From Actinotalea soli (GTDB lineage: Bacteria > Actinomycetota > Actinomycetes > Actinomycetales > Cellulomonadaceae): 64,000 nucleotides of DNA. Both the position numbers and the translations under genes were made by a program. Each line of letters begins with the position of its first letter. The first letter of the stretch is position 1. Below, piece after piece: positions 56,132 to 64,000 of this stretch. The notes under the pieces were generated by a model that saw only the letters and a list, made by a program, of their open reading frames with translations, ran no database searches and was not told where the DNA came from. The stretch lies in NCBI RefSeq assembly GCF_017565425.1, contig NZ_JAGEMK010000003.1, positions 124,001 to 188,000 on the forward strand. Direction: 5' to 3'.

Positions 56132-56137
56132 TACGGT
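56132..56137 (+). promoter_or_regulatory. -10 hexamer of pncB
   Basis: TACGGT, six bases before ATG 56144; leaderless geometry. Confidence 0.5.
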
Positions 56138-56143
56138 GATCCC

Positions 56144-57565
56144 ATGAGCGCAGAGCTGCCCTCGCCGTCGGCCCCGGCCCTCTCGGGCGAGGCCCCCTGG
56201 ACGGTTCCGGCGTCCACCCCGCGCACCGGGGCGGGACGCCCCTCCACGGCGCTGCACACCGACCGGTACGAGCTGACCATGCTGCAGGGCGCCCTGGCGG
56301 ACGGCACCGCGGACCGGCACTGCGTCTTCGAGGTCTTCGCCCGCAGGCTCCCCGCAGGACGTCGGTACGGCGTGGTCGCGGGCACGGGACGCGCGCTCGA
56401 GGCGATCGCCGCGTTCCGCTTCGGCGACGAGGAGCTGGCCTACCTCAGCCGGGAGCAGATGGTGGACCGGCGGACCCTGGACTTCCTCGCGGGCTACCGG
56501 TTCAACGGATCCATCACGGGCTACGCCGAGGGCGAGTGCTTCTTCCCCGGCTCCCCCGTGCTCTCGGTCGAGGGCACCTTCGCCGAGGCCGTGGTCCTCG
56601 AGACCCTCGTGCTCTCCGTCCTCAACTACGACTCCGCGGTCGCCTCGGCCGCCTCCCGGATGACGAGTGCGGCCGTCGACCGTCCGTGCCTCGAGATGGG
56701 CAGCCGGCGTGCTCACGAGCAGGCCGCCGTCGCCGCCGCCCGGGCGGCCGCCGTCGCGGGCTTCGCCGGGACCTCCAACCTCGAGGCGGGACGCCGTTAC
56801 GGCCTGCCGACGATCGGCACCGCGGCCCACGCCTACACCTTGCTGCACGACGACGAGGAGACCGCGTTCGCCTCCCAGGTCGCCTCGCACGGCCCCGGCA
56901 CGACCCTCCTGGTCGACACCTACGACGTGACGCGCGGCGTCGAGCGGGCCGTGGCCGCCGCCGGGACCGGCCTCGGCGCCGTGCGGCTCGACTCGGGCGA
57001 TCTGCCCACCCTCGCGCACGAGGTGCGCGCCCAGCTCGACCGCCTGGGGGCGACGAGCACCCGGATCGTGGTGAGCTCGGACCTCGACGAGCACGCGATC
57101 GCCGCCCTCGCGGCCGCGCCGGTGGACTCCTACGGCGTGGGCACCTCGGTGGTGACCGGCTCCGGGGCACCGACCTGCGGCATGGTCTACAAGCTCGTCG
57201 CCCGGGAGGGACGGGACGGCACCCTCGAGCCCGTGGCCAAGGCCTCAGGGGCCAAGAGCAGCCAGGGCGGCCGCAAGGTCGCGGCGCGCAGCCTCGACCA
57301 GGACGGCCGGGCGGTCGAGGAGGTCGTGGTGAGCGGGCTCGACCACGCCGTCACCGCCTGGGAGCCCGAGCGCGAGGACCTGCGGGGGCTGCACGTGCCG
57401 CTCGTCGTCGAAGGGGCGATCGACTCCCGGTGGACGGGGGCGGCAGGGGTCACGATCGCGGCCCGGCGGCACGAGGCCTCCCGCGAGGAGCTGCCGCGCG
57501 GGGCACGGCGCCTCTCGGCCGGGGACCCGGCCATCCCGACCTCGGGCCTGGTGCTTCCGGGCTGA
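56144..57565 (+). CDS. pncB: nicotinate phosphoribosyltransferase
   Basis: NAD salvage enzyme making nicotinate mononucleotide from nicotinate and PRPP; 473 residues. TDRYELTMLQGAL opening, CLEMGSRRAHEQAAVAAARAA, GTSNLEAGRRYGLPTIGTAAHA, VRLDSGDLPTLAHEVRAQLD and SDLDEHAI, GVGTSVVTGSGAP. The first ~30 residues are low complexity. Monocistronic, with a strong hairpin after it. Confidence 0.95.
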   Translation: MSAELPSPSAPALSGEAPWTVPASTPRTGAGRPSTALHTDRYELTMLQGALADGTADRHCVFEVFARRLPAGRRYGVVAGTGRALEAIAAFRFGDEELAYLSREQMVDRRTLDFLAGYRFNGSITGYAEGECFFPGSPVLSVEGTFAEAVVLETLVLSVLNYDSAVASAASRMTSAAVDRPCLEMGSRRAHEQAAVAAARAAAVAGFAGTSNLEAGRRYGLPTIGTAAHAYTLLHDDEETAFASQVASHGPGTTLLVDTYDVTRGVERAVAAAGTGLGAVRLDSGDLPTLAHEVRAQLDRLGATSTRIVVSSDLDEHAIAALAAAPVDSYGVGTSVVTGSGAPTCGMVYKLVAREGRDGTLEPVAKASGAKSSQGGRKVAARSLDQDGRAVEEVVVSGLDHAVTAWEPEREDLRGLHVPLVVEGAIDSRWTGAAGVTIAARRHEASREELPRGARRLSAGDPAIPTSGLVLPG

Positions 57566-57623
57566 GCGCGCCGGCCCGCCACACCCCCGCCGGTCACGAA
57601 CCCGTCGAACCGCGCCCCGACGC

Positions 57624-57674
57624 ACGAAGGTCCGGGGACCGGGCGGCTCTCGCCACCGGTCCCCGGACCTTCGT
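57624..57674. terminator. 19-bp perfect hairpin after pncB
   Basis: ACGAAGGTCCGGGGACCGG pairs exactly with CCGGTCCCCGGACCTTCGT around a 13-base loop, 58 bases past the pncB stop. It also lies 60 bases downstream of the convergent small membrane gene and could serve both. Confidence 0.85.
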
Positions 57675-57733
57675 CGATCTGCGTGCCGTCACGGGGTGAC
57701 GGCGGCGCGGGCCGTGAGGCCCGCGACCTGCGG

Positions 57734-57889
57734 CTAGACCTTGGCCTTGCCGCGCCCCACGAGCCCGAGGATCAGGCTGACGACGAGAACGATGATCGCG
57801 ATCCAGATGAGGAACTGCGCGGCCTCGACGGCAACGCCGAAGACCAGCAGGACGACACCGACGAGAAGAATGATCAACCAAGTAGGCAT
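57734..57889 (-). CDS. small hydrophobic membrane protein
   Basis: 51 residues with two membrane segments (WLIILLVGVVLLVFGVAV and FLIWIAIIVLVVSLILGLV) and a short basic tail GRGKAKV. ATG 57889 has AAAGGG upstream. Similar tiny proteins are common in actinobacteria and are often stress-induced; no function is known. Codon use is less GC-skewed than its neighbours because of the Ile/Leu/Val content. Confidence 0.75.
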   Translation of the reverse strand: MPTWLIILLVGVVLLVFGVAVEAAQFLIWIAIIVLVVSLILGLVGRGKAKV

Positions 57890-58023
57890 GACGAGCCCTT
57901 TCTGCATGTGGACCGTCTGGGGGAAGCCCAGCGGCTCGTGACCTAACGTTGGCAGCCTCTGAGGCGCCTCGCATCCTGAACGGTGAAGTCGCGCGAAGGT
58001 CGGCTTGCCCTGGTATAAGCCGC

Positions 58024-59865
58024 TCAGCGTCGGCCGACGAACCAGTCCCGCAGCAGGGCGGTGCGCTTCTCGAGCTGCTCGACGGTCGCCAGGGCCACCT
58101 CGGGACCGCCGGACCGACGCCGCAGCTCGGTGTGCACCGAGCCGTGGGGCTGACCGCTGCGGCGGGCCCACGCCCCGACCAGGGTGTTGAGCTCCTTGCG
58201 GAGCTCGACCAGACGGCGGTGGTCGACCTCGGGCTCGGCGGCACGCCGCGCAGCGGCACCGCTGACCTGCTGGGCCTGGCGCTGCCGGAGCAGCGTGCTC
58301 ACCTGGTCGGCGTCGAGCAGGCCGGGCAGCCCGAGGAAGTCCTGCTCCTCCTCCGAGCCGACCTCGGCACCCGTGCCGAACTCGCCGCCGTCGAAGAGGA
58401 CGCGGTCGAAGCTCGCCTGCGCCTCGAGGGCCTGGAAGGTACCCGGGATCCCGTCCGCCCCCACCGTGTCCGAGGCGCTCTCGGCGCGGTTCGCCGCGGC
58501 GAGGAGGTCGTCGGCGAGACCGACCTCCCCCTCCTCGGGCAGCGGGCGGTCCAGGGCGTGGTCCCGCTCGAGCTCCAGGGTCGCCGCGAGGGCCAGCAGC
58601 TGCGGAACGCTCGGCAGGAAGAGGGACGCGGTCTCGCCCCGGCGCCGGACCCGTACGAACCGGCCGACGGCCTGGGCGAAGAACAGCGGCGTCGCGGTCG
58701 ACGTGGCGTAGACGCCCACCGCGAGGCGCGGCACGTCGACGCCCTCGGAGACCATGCGGACCGCGACCATCCACCGGCTCGTCCCGGCGGAGAACTCGTC
58801 GATGCGGTCCGAGGCGCCGTCGTCGTCCGAGAGCACGACCGTGGGGGCCTCACCGGTGATCGACCGCAGGTGAGCGGCGTAGGCGCGGGCGTCGGTCTGG
58901 TCGGTCGCGATGATCAGGGCCCCGGCGTCGGGCACGGTGCGCCGCACCTCGGACAGCCGGCGGTCGGCAGCCGCCAGCACCGAGGGGATCCACTCCCCCT
59001 GCGGGTTCAGCGCGGTGCGCCAGGCCTGCGCCGTCATGTCCTTGGTCATGTCCTCGCCCAGGCGGGCCGAGACCTCGTCCCCGGCCCGGGTGCGCCAGCG
59101 CATCTGCCCGCTGTAGGACAGGAAGATCACGGGCCTGACCACGCCGTCCCGCAGCGCGTCGCCGTAGCCGTAGACGTAGTCGGCGACCGACCGCCGGATG
59201 CCGTGGGCGTCGGCGGCGTACTCGACGAAGGGGATGGCCGAGGTGTCCGACCGGAAGGGCGTGCCGGTGAGGGCGAGGCGCCGGGTGGCCCCCTCGAAGG
59301 ACTCGCGCACGGCGTCCCCCCAGGAGAGCGCGTCCCCGCCGTGGTGCACCTCGTCGAGGATGACCAGCGTGGGGGCCGCCGCGGTGCGGGCGGCGTGCAG
59401 GGCGGGCTTGCTGGCCACCTGGGCGTAGGTCAGGGCCACGCCGTCGAAGTGGGCGCCGTGGCGACCCTGGCTGTTGCGGAAGTTCGGGTCCAGGTGGACG
59501 CCGACCCTCGCGGCGGCGTCGGCCCACTGGCGCTTGAGGTGCTCGGTCGGGGCGACCACCGTGACGCGCCGGACGACGCCTCGCTCGAGGAGGTTGGTCG
59601 CGACCCGCAGCGCGAAGGTCGTCTTGCCTGCCCCGGGGGTGGCGACGGCGAGGAAGTCCTGCGGGTGGCGGCTCTCGTAGGCCTCGAGGGCAGCGGCCTG
59701 CCAGGCGCGGAGCTTGCTCGCCGTCCCCCACGGGGCGCGCGCCGGGAAGGCTGGCGAGAGGTGCGAGGCGGCCGAGGACGACGGGGTGGACACGCTCGCG
59801 GAGGACCCCGCCGACGGGGAGCCGTCGGTCGAGGGGTGGCGCGCGGCGTCGTGCTGGGGCGTCAC
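58024..59865 (-). CDS. DEAD/DEAH-box (SF2) helicase
   Basis: 613 residues. Q-like region KLRAWQAAALEAY; motif I ATPGAGKTT; Ia VVAPTEHLKRQW; II LDEVHHGG (DEVH); III LTGTPFRSD; IV-VI region RMVSEGVDVPRLAVGVYATSTATPLFFAQAVGRFVR. The ~170-residue C-terminal region is helical and specific to this actinobacterial group. GTG 59865 overlaps the DUF3039 stop (GTGA), so the two are translated together. Substrate may be DNA or RNA; resemblance is to SSL2/XPB-like helicases. Confidence 0.9.
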   Translation of the reverse strand: MTPQHDAARHPSTDGSPSAGSSASVSTPSSSAASHLSPAFPARAPWGTASKLRAWQAAALEAYESRHPQDFLAVATPGAGKTTFALRVATNLLERGVVRRVTVVAPTEHLKRQWADAAARVGVHLDPNFRNSQGRHGAHFDGVALTYAQVASKPALHAARTAAAPTLVILDEVHHGGDALSWGDAVRESFEGATRRLALTGTPFRSDTSAIPFVEYAADAHGIRRSVADYVYGYGDALRDGVVRPVIFLSYSGQMRWRTRAGDEVSARLGEDMTKDMTAQAWRTALNPQGEWIPSVLAAADRRLSEVRRTVPDAGALIIATDQTDARAYAAHLRSITGEAPTVVLSDDDGASDRIDEFSAGTSRWMVAVRMVSEGVDVPRLAVGVYATSTATPLFFAQAVGRFVRVRRRGETASLFLPSVPQLLALAATLELERDHALDRPLPEEGEVGLADDLLAAANRAESASDTVGADGIPGTFQALEAQASFDRVLFDGGEFGTGAEVGSEEEQDFLGLPGLLDADQVSTLLRQRQAQQVSGAAARRAAEPEVDHRRLVELRKELNTLVGAWARRSGQPHGSVHTELRRRSGGPEVALATVEQLEKRTALLRDWFVGRR

Positions 59866-60197
59866 CGTCCGCCGGAGGAGTCGCCCGAGCCGGAGCCGTC
59901 CCCGCCGTCCTGCGGGGCGCGCAGGCCCTCGTAGATCTCCTGGCAGATGGGGCAGACGGGGAACTTCTTGGGGTCGCGACCCGGTACCCACACCTTGCCG
60001 CACAGCGCGACCACGGGGCTGCCCGAGAGCGCCGAGTCGAGGATCTTCTCCTTGCGCACGTAGTGCGAGAACCGCTCGCGGTCCCCGGGCTCGACCTCCT
60101 CGCGGGTCTCGGTGCGCTCGAGCACGCTCGTCGACGTCCCCGATCCGGGGGTGCCCGGGTCCTCCGGGCCGGTCGAGGGGGGCATCGGCTCGCTCAT
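59862..60197 (-). CDS. DUF3039 protein (zinc-ribbon-like)
   Basis: 111 residues. The conserved core FSHYVRKEKILDSALSGSPVVALCGKVWVPGRDPKKFPVCPICQEIY contains Cys-x(n)-CPIC and a His, consistent with a small metal site. Both ends are low-complexity (Gly/Ser/Asp). Widely conserved next to this helicase in actinobacteria. ATG 60197 has TAGACT seven bases upstream. Function unknown. Confidence 0.92.
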   Translation of the reverse strand: MSEPMPPSTGPEDPGTPGSGTSTSVLERTETREEVEPGDRERFSHYVRKEKILDSALSGSPVVALCGKVWVPGRDPKKFPVCPICQEIYEGLRAPQDGGDGSGSGDSSGGR

Positions 60198-60204
60198 GGC
60201 GACG

Positions 60205-60210
60205 AGTCTA
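60205..60210 (-). promoter_or_regulatory. -10 hexamer of DUF3039-helicase operon
   Basis: TAGACT on the minus strand, seven bases before ATG 60197. Confidence 0.5.
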
Positions 60211-60244
60211 CGACGGCGCTCCGACGCGGTCACCGTGTGCTCGC

Positions 60245-61846
60245 TCACCGGGAGAGACGGGCCAGGAGCCGCACCGACCGCGCGTCGTACACGCGCCCGC
60301 CCTGAGCCACGCCCGCGCCGAGGACCAGCGCCCCACCCAGCACTCCGACACCGAGGGTGACCCAGGCCATCGCCGGCTCCCACCACATCGCGGCACCGAA
60401 GGCCACGAGCACCGGCACGCACAGCGCGAGGGTCGCCACCGAGGTCACGAGCTGGGCGACGAGGCTCGCCCCCACGGCCCCCATCTGCGCCGCGTAGGGG
60501 TTGGCCCCGGCGGCCGGCACGGGGTAGATGAGCGCCCCGCTCGCCACGGCCGAGACGGCGAGCCCGCCGCAGAGCACGCCGAGCCCTGCGCCGAGGGAGG
60601 CCGGGAGCAGGTCGACCCGTCCCGCGACCATCGAGCCCACGACGGCGACCCCGACGACGACCGGCACCGACCAGGCGAGGGTCGCGAGGGTGCGCCCCGC
60701 GCGGTCAGCCCAGCCCGGGACGCCGGCCACCACGTGCATCCACAGGGCGGTGCCGTCGAAGGCGACGTCGTTGTGCCGGCCCCAGCCGATCGTCCCGCCC
60801 ATCAGGGGCGCGATGCTCAGGGCGACGGCGGCCGGTGCGTCGATGACCGTCCCGGCGAGCACGACGATGATCAGCGGGGCCGCCACCGAGCCCAGCAGCG
60901 CACTGAGGTAGCGGGGGTCGGCGGTCCAGTAGCGCAGCGCCCGCCGGGTCACCGCGAGGGCAGGCCGGGCGACCGCGGGCAGGCCCAGACCCTCGCGGCC
61001 GAGGACGACGTCCCGACGACGACGGGACTGCCCACCCCGGGCCGGAGGGCTGACCAGGGCACGGTCGAGCAGGACGGCCCAGGCCCGGGCCGCGAGCACC
61101 ACGGTGCCCACCGCGACGACCACCCGTCCGAGGGCTCCGAGCACCTCGCCGTCGGCGAGGGCCGCCGGGGCCGCCCAGACCGCGCCGAGGGGGGTCCAGC
61201 CCAGCACCGCGGCGACAGCGGGCACCCGCTCGAGGGCTCCCTCCAGGCCGAGGGCCGCGACGCCGACCACGACCGGCACCGCGAACCCGGCGACGAGCAC
61301 CCCGCCCACCGCACTGATCTCCCGCGAGCGGCGCGAGCCGAGCACCCTCGCCGCGAGGCCCGTGCTCAGCCTCGAGGCGAGCACGCAGGTGAGCCCGGCC
61401 ACCGGGGCCAGGGCCAGGGCCAGCACGGCGGGGAGCACGCCGAGCTCACGGCCCGGACCGAGCCAGGCCAGCGCCGGCGCCGCGCTCCCCAGGAAGGTCA
61501 CCAGGGTCGGGACCCCGAGCAGCGCGGCGACCAGGAGCCCGGGGACCAGCCGCCGGGCCCGCAGCCCGAAGGTCGCGAACCGGCCGATGTCGAGGGAGTC
61601 GTCCAGGCCGGGGACCAGGAGGGGCACCACGGCCCACCCCAGCACCAGGACGGTGCCCACGAGGACGAGGACGTCGTGCACCACCTCGACCGGCTGACGA
61701 GACAGCCACACCATCCCACCCAGCACGGACGGGGACGAGGCGAGCGCCCACAGCAGGCCGACCACGAGCAGGACGATGCGCCACCCCTCCCGCCGCAGGG
61801 TGTGCAGCAGCAGACGCAGCCTCAGCCGGAGGAGGGTCGCAACCAC
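60245..61846 (-). CDS. ABC exporter permease
   Basis: 533 residues, about 12 hydrophobic segments. Basic N terminus (LLRLRLRLLLHTLRREGW), then repeated Val/Ala/Leu-rich spans; central cytosolic loop PPARGGQSRRRRDVVLGREG. It resembles permeases of ABC-2 exporters found with CcmA-type ATPases. GTG 61846 lies inside the end of the ATPase gene (25-base overlap), so it is translationally coupled. Substrate unknown. Confidence 0.85.
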   Translation of the reverse strand: MVATLLRLRLRLLLHTLRREGWRIVLLVVGLLWALASSPSVLGGMVWLSRQPVEVVHDVLVLVGTVLVLGWAVVPLLVPGLDDSLDIGRFATFGLRARRLVPGLLVAALLGVPTLVTFLGSAAPALAWLGPGRELGVLPAVLALALAPVAGLTCVLASRLSTGLAARVLGSRRSREISAVGGVLVAGFAVPVVVGVAALGLEGALERVPAVAAVLGWTPLGAVWAAPAALADGEVLGALGRVVVAVGTVVLAARAWAVLLDRALVSPPARGGQSRRRRDVVLGREGLGLPAVARPALAVTRRALRYWTADPRYLSALLGSVAAPLIIVVLAGTVIDAPAAVALSIAPLMGGTIGWGRHNDVAFDGTALWMHVVAGVPGWADRAGRTLATLAWSVPVVVGVAVVGSMVAGRVDLLPASLGAGLGVLCGGLAVSAVASGALIYPVPAAGANPYAAQMGAVGASLVAQLVTSVATLALCVPVLVAFGAAMWWEPAMAWVTLGVGVLGGALVLGAGVAQGGRVYDARSVRLLARLSR

Positions 61847-62607
61847 GTCAGCTCCGCGTGCTCGAGGCCGCCACCCAGCAGCCCGACGAACCGCTCCTCG
61901 AGGTCCTGACCGCCGCGCACCTCGTCGACCGTCCCGGCCGCGAGCACCCGACCGCCCGCGACCACCGCCACGTGGTCGCACAGCCGCTCGACCAGGGCCA
62001 TCACGTGGCTCGAGAGCACGACCGTCCCGCCCGCCTCGACGAAGCGCTGCAGGATGCCCCGGATCGCCCCCGCCGAGACAGGATCCACCGCCTCGAAGGG
62101 CTCGTCGAGCACGAGCAGCCGCGGGGCGTGCACCAGGGCGCAGGCGAGGGCGACCTTCTTGGTCATCCCCGCCGAGTAGTCCGCGACGAGGGTCGAGCCC
62201 GCGCCGACGAGGTCGAGGGCTTGCAGCAGGTCGTCGCGGCGCTCGGCCACGACCTCCCGGTCCATCCCGCGCAGCATCCCCGCGTAGCTGATGAGCTCGG
62301 CGCCGGTGAGCCGGTCGAAGAGCCGGAGCCCGTCGGGCAGCACGCCGAGCAGGGACGCTGCCGCACCCCGCGGCCGACCCCACACGTCGACCCCGTGCAC
62401 CAGGACCGACCCCTCGTCAGGGACCAGCAGGCCCGTGGCCATCGACAGGGTCGTCGTCTTGCCGGCCCCGTTGGGACCGACGACGCCGTAGAAGGAGCCC
62501 GCCGGGATGTCCAGGTCGAGGCCCGCGACGGCGACCGTCGCGCCGAACCTCTTGACCAGCCCGCGCATCGACAGGGCCGGAGCCGGATCAGGGTCGGGGA
62601 TGCTCAC
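61822..62607 (-). CDS. ABC exporter ATP-binding subunit
   Basis: 261 residues. Walker A GPNGAGKTT, signature DYSAGMTKKVALACAL (a variant, SAGM for SGG(Q/E)), Walker B LLVLDEPFEAVD and H-loop SSHVMALVE. CcmA-type multidrug/ABC-2 ATPase. Of two adjacent GTGs, the second (62607) has TAGGGT exactly six bases upstream, so I prefer it to 62610. Forms a two-gene exporter with the permease. Confidence 0.9.
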   Translation of the reverse strand: MSIPDPDPAPALSMRGLVKRFGATVAVAGLDLDIPAGSFYGVVGPNGAGKTTTLSMATGLLVPDEGSVLVHGVDVWGRPRGAAASLLGVLPDGLRLFDRLTGAELISYAGMLRGMDREVVAERRDDLLQALDLVGAGSTLVADYSAGMTKKVALACALVHAPRLLVLDEPFEAVDPVSAGAIRGILQRFVEAGGTVVLSSHVMALVERLCDHVAVVAGGRVLAAGTVDEVRGGQDLEERFVGLLGGGLEHAELTWLRPSSG

Positions 62608-62613
62608 CACGCC

Positions 62614-62619
62614 ACCCTA
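62614..62619 (-). promoter_or_regulatory. -10 hexamer of ABC exporter operon
   Basis: TAGGGT on the minus strand, six bases before GTG 62607. Confidence 0.5.
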
Positions 62620-62671
62620 CGGTCCGGGCGATGTGGGCTCGGCCTGGGGCCACGGCACCCACCCGTCCGGC

Positions 62672-63583
62672 CTAGGGCTCGGGATCACCGCCGGACGGGC
62701 CGACCTCGCTCGCGCTCCCGCCCTGCGCGCGTCGCCGCAGCAGGAGCACCGCGGCACCCAGGGCCAGCGCCCCCAGGGCACCGAGACCGAGGGTCACCGG
62801 CCCGGGCACGCCGGTCGCCGCACGCTCGGCCTCGGCCCGAGCGACCAAGCTCGCCGACGGGGAGGGGGTCGGCGTCGGTGCCGGGGCGGCCGTCGCCGTG
62901 AGGGTCGGTGCGGGGGTCGGCGTCGGGGTAGGGGTGGGCTCCGGCTCTGCCGGCTCGGCCACCTCCTCCTCGGGCGCGTCCCGACCCTCGGCCGGCGCAG
63001 CCCGGGCCGGAGGCTCGGCCGGGGCGGGCTCCGGCTCCGGCGCGGGGGCAGGGGCGGGGGCGCTCGGCTCCTCGACCGGGGCCGGGGCCGGAGCCGGGGG
63101 CGGCGCCCCGTACGCCGCGAAGACCTGCGTCCCCCAGGCCCTCCCGTCGACGACGACCACGGCGATGCCGACGTCGGTGAAGGCCGGGTTGAGGATGTTC
63201 GCGCGGTGCCCCGCGGAGTTCATCCACGCCGTGTGCAGCCCGGCGACGTCGGCGGGACGGTTCCACGCGACGTTCTCGGCCGCGGCGGTCCACCCGGCAG
63301 GGATCTGGCTCGCGTAGCTCGGGTTGTGGGACATCTCCCCGGCGTCGGCCATGGCCTGGCTCCACGCCCCGGCCACCTGGTTCATCGCACCGTCGAGCCT
63401 CAGCGGTCCCGCGCCGACGGCCGCACGCTCGGCGTTGACCTTGGCGAGCAGGTCCTCGGCGGGCCCGGCGGCGGCCGGGGTGGCGCCGAGGCCGGTGAGC
63501 ACCACGCCGAGCAGAAGAGCGAGGAGCGCGGCGCGCAGGCGCCCGGACCGGTGCGGCAGGCGCGGGGAGGAGGGCATGATCAC
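62672..63583 (-). CDS. CAP/SCP-domain surface protein with membrane anchor
   Basis: 303 residues. Signal peptide to about residue 40 (GATPAAAG); CAP domain about 42-160 with LLAKVNAERAAVGAGPL, AGEMSHNP, AENVAW, HTAWMNSAGHRANILNPAFTDVGIAVV; then about 90 residues of Pro/Ala/Glu/Thr repeats (cell-wall spanning); a C-terminal hydrophobic segment (LGLGALGALALGAAVLLL) followed by RRR, resembling a sortase tail but without a clear LPxTG (VPGPVT sits there). The catalytic-like His pair of CAP proteins is present. GTG 63583 has CAGAAT seven bases upstream; ATG 63577 is the alternative. Confidence 0.88.
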   Translation of the reverse strand: MIMPSSPRLPHRSGRLRAALLALLLGVVLTGLGATPAAAGPAEDLLAKVNAERAAVGAGPLRLDGAMNQVAGAWSQAMADAGEMSHNPSYASQIPAGWTAAAENVAWNRPADVAGLHTAWMNSAGHRANILNPAFTDVGIAVVVVDGRAWGTQVFAAYGAPPPAPAPAPVEEPSAPAPAPAPEPEPAPAEPPARAAPAEGRDAPEEEVAEPAEPEPTPTPTPTPAPTLTATAAPAPTPTPSPSASLVARAEAERAATGVPGPVTLGLGALGALALGAAVLLLRRRAQGGSASEVGPSGGDPEP

Positions 63584-63635
63584 CCGCAGGATTCTGTCTG
63601 CTTTGTCCGGTTCTGCCGAGGGGACGCGCCGAGGC

Positions 63636-64000
63636 TCACGTCTCGGCGGGGGTGGTCTCGGGGCGCACCTGCACGGGGTCCACCGGGTCCAGGGCCCAAC
63701 GGATGGTCCCTGTCGCCACCCGGCCCGCGACGCGACCGAACCGTTGCTCGTGGGCCGTGGCGGGCCGCAGGCCCAGCGGCTCCCGGCTCCACGCCGGCAT
63801 GAGCGCGACCCCCGCGGCGGCGATCAGCGCGTAGGCGGGCCGGGCCGGCAGGGGCAGGGGCGGGCGCCGCAGCAGGAACTCGGCCGCCTCCGCCGCGGCC
63901 GCGCTGGGTGCGAGCTCGGGGCGGTAGCTCGTGAGGACCTCGTCGAGCTCGGCGACCGTGACGGGCACCCCCTCGGCCCCGAGGGCCCGGGCGATGACGG
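63636..64000 (-). CDS. MpaB-type (DUF2236) oxygenase, C-terminal part, cut by window edge
   Basis: About 121 residues are visible, from VIARALGAEGVPVTVAELDEV at the edge. TVAELDEVLTSYRPEL...AAEFLLRRPPLPLPARPAYALIAAAGVALMPAW and the arginine-bearing RFGRVAGRVATGTIRWAL ending match the C-terminal region of the heme-dependent latex-clearing/MpaB oxygenase family. The heme-binding core lies beyond the window. The stop codon is at 63636-63638, 52 bases before the CAP gene. Confidence 0.75.
   Translation of the reverse strand, partial: VIARALGAEGVPVTVAELDEVLTSYRPELAPSAAAAEAAEFLLRRPPLPLPARPAYALIAAAGVALMPAWSREPLGLRPATAHEQRFGRVAGRVATGTIRWALDPVDPVQVRPETTPAET

Noticed and set aside
57890-58774. A long N-terminal extension of the 51-residue hydrophobic protein
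   Set aside because: The extension is Arg/Pro-rich and in the wrong frame of the helicase gene; the ATG at 57889 has its own ribosome site.

Overview
The window is chromosomal DNA from a very GC-rich actinobacterium, most likely of the order Micrococcales; I cannot name the genus. Support comes from third-position G/C codon bias, frequent GTG starts, DUF3039, DUF2017, GAF-ANTAR and holin-like families typical of Actinomycetia, and the gene order clpS-DUF2017-murI-MBL hydrolase-rph-rdgB seen across actinobacteria. I see no insertion sequence, prophage, integron, CRISPR array or rRNA. Four tRNA genes (Arg-TCT, His-GTG, Lys-CTT, Leu-TAG) are scattered through it. The two outermost genes (malQ, and an MpaB-type oxygenase) are cut by the window edges.

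Layout. 1-5.6 kb: malQ (partial), an MscS channel, a PTS operon of one IIB and two IIA(Glc) proteins without a IIC, truncated hemoglobin, TesB thioesterase and topoisomerase IB. 5.6-10.5 kb: a secreted PL11 rhamnogalacturonan lyase behind a promoter with two LacI-type operators, then an SDR-DUF2867 protein and an unknown protein. 10.4-21 kb: four paralogous dynamin-like GTPases arranged as two head-to-tail pairs, separated by ettA, ssb and a TSUP permease. 21-28 kb: two regulator/target divergons (MmyB-type HTH with an SDR; MarR with an EamA exporter), two undecaprenyl-pyrophosphatase-type membrane proteins, and oligoribonuclease. 28-38.5 kb: an ATP-grasp enzyme, a STAS protein, a complete glycine-betaine-type ABC importer whose binding protein looks circularly permuted, DUF2243-CtaG, a MerA-like flavoprotein and a short UvrA paralogue. 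38.8-46.2 kb: a GroES-like protein, Bcp peroxiredoxin, and a stress-flavoured group (two GAF-ANTAR proteins, DUF3618, holin-like protein, Ala-rich protein, manganese catalase, STAS). 46.2-50.3 kb: phosphoesterase, NDH-2, a thioredoxin-reductase-like protein, thioredoxin and a NUDIX protein. 50.3-57.6 kb: ABC-F, rdgB, rph, MBL hydrolase, murI, DUF2017, clpS, and divergent pncB. 57.7-64 kb: a small hydrophobic protein, a helicase-DUF3039 pair, an ABC exporter and a CAP-domain surface protein.

Two architectural habits run through the whole window. Many genes have a TANNNT -10 hexamer exactly 6-7 nt before an ATG/GTG and no Shine-Dalgarno sequence, so they are probably transcribed without a leader. 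Genes inside operons commonly overlap by 4 bases (ATGA, GTGA, one TTGA), and convergent neighbours often overlap at their 3' ends.

The most unusual items are the duplicated pair of atypical GTPases, the permuted osmolyte-binding protein, and a UppP homologue lacking the two glutamates known to be essential in E. coli BacA.
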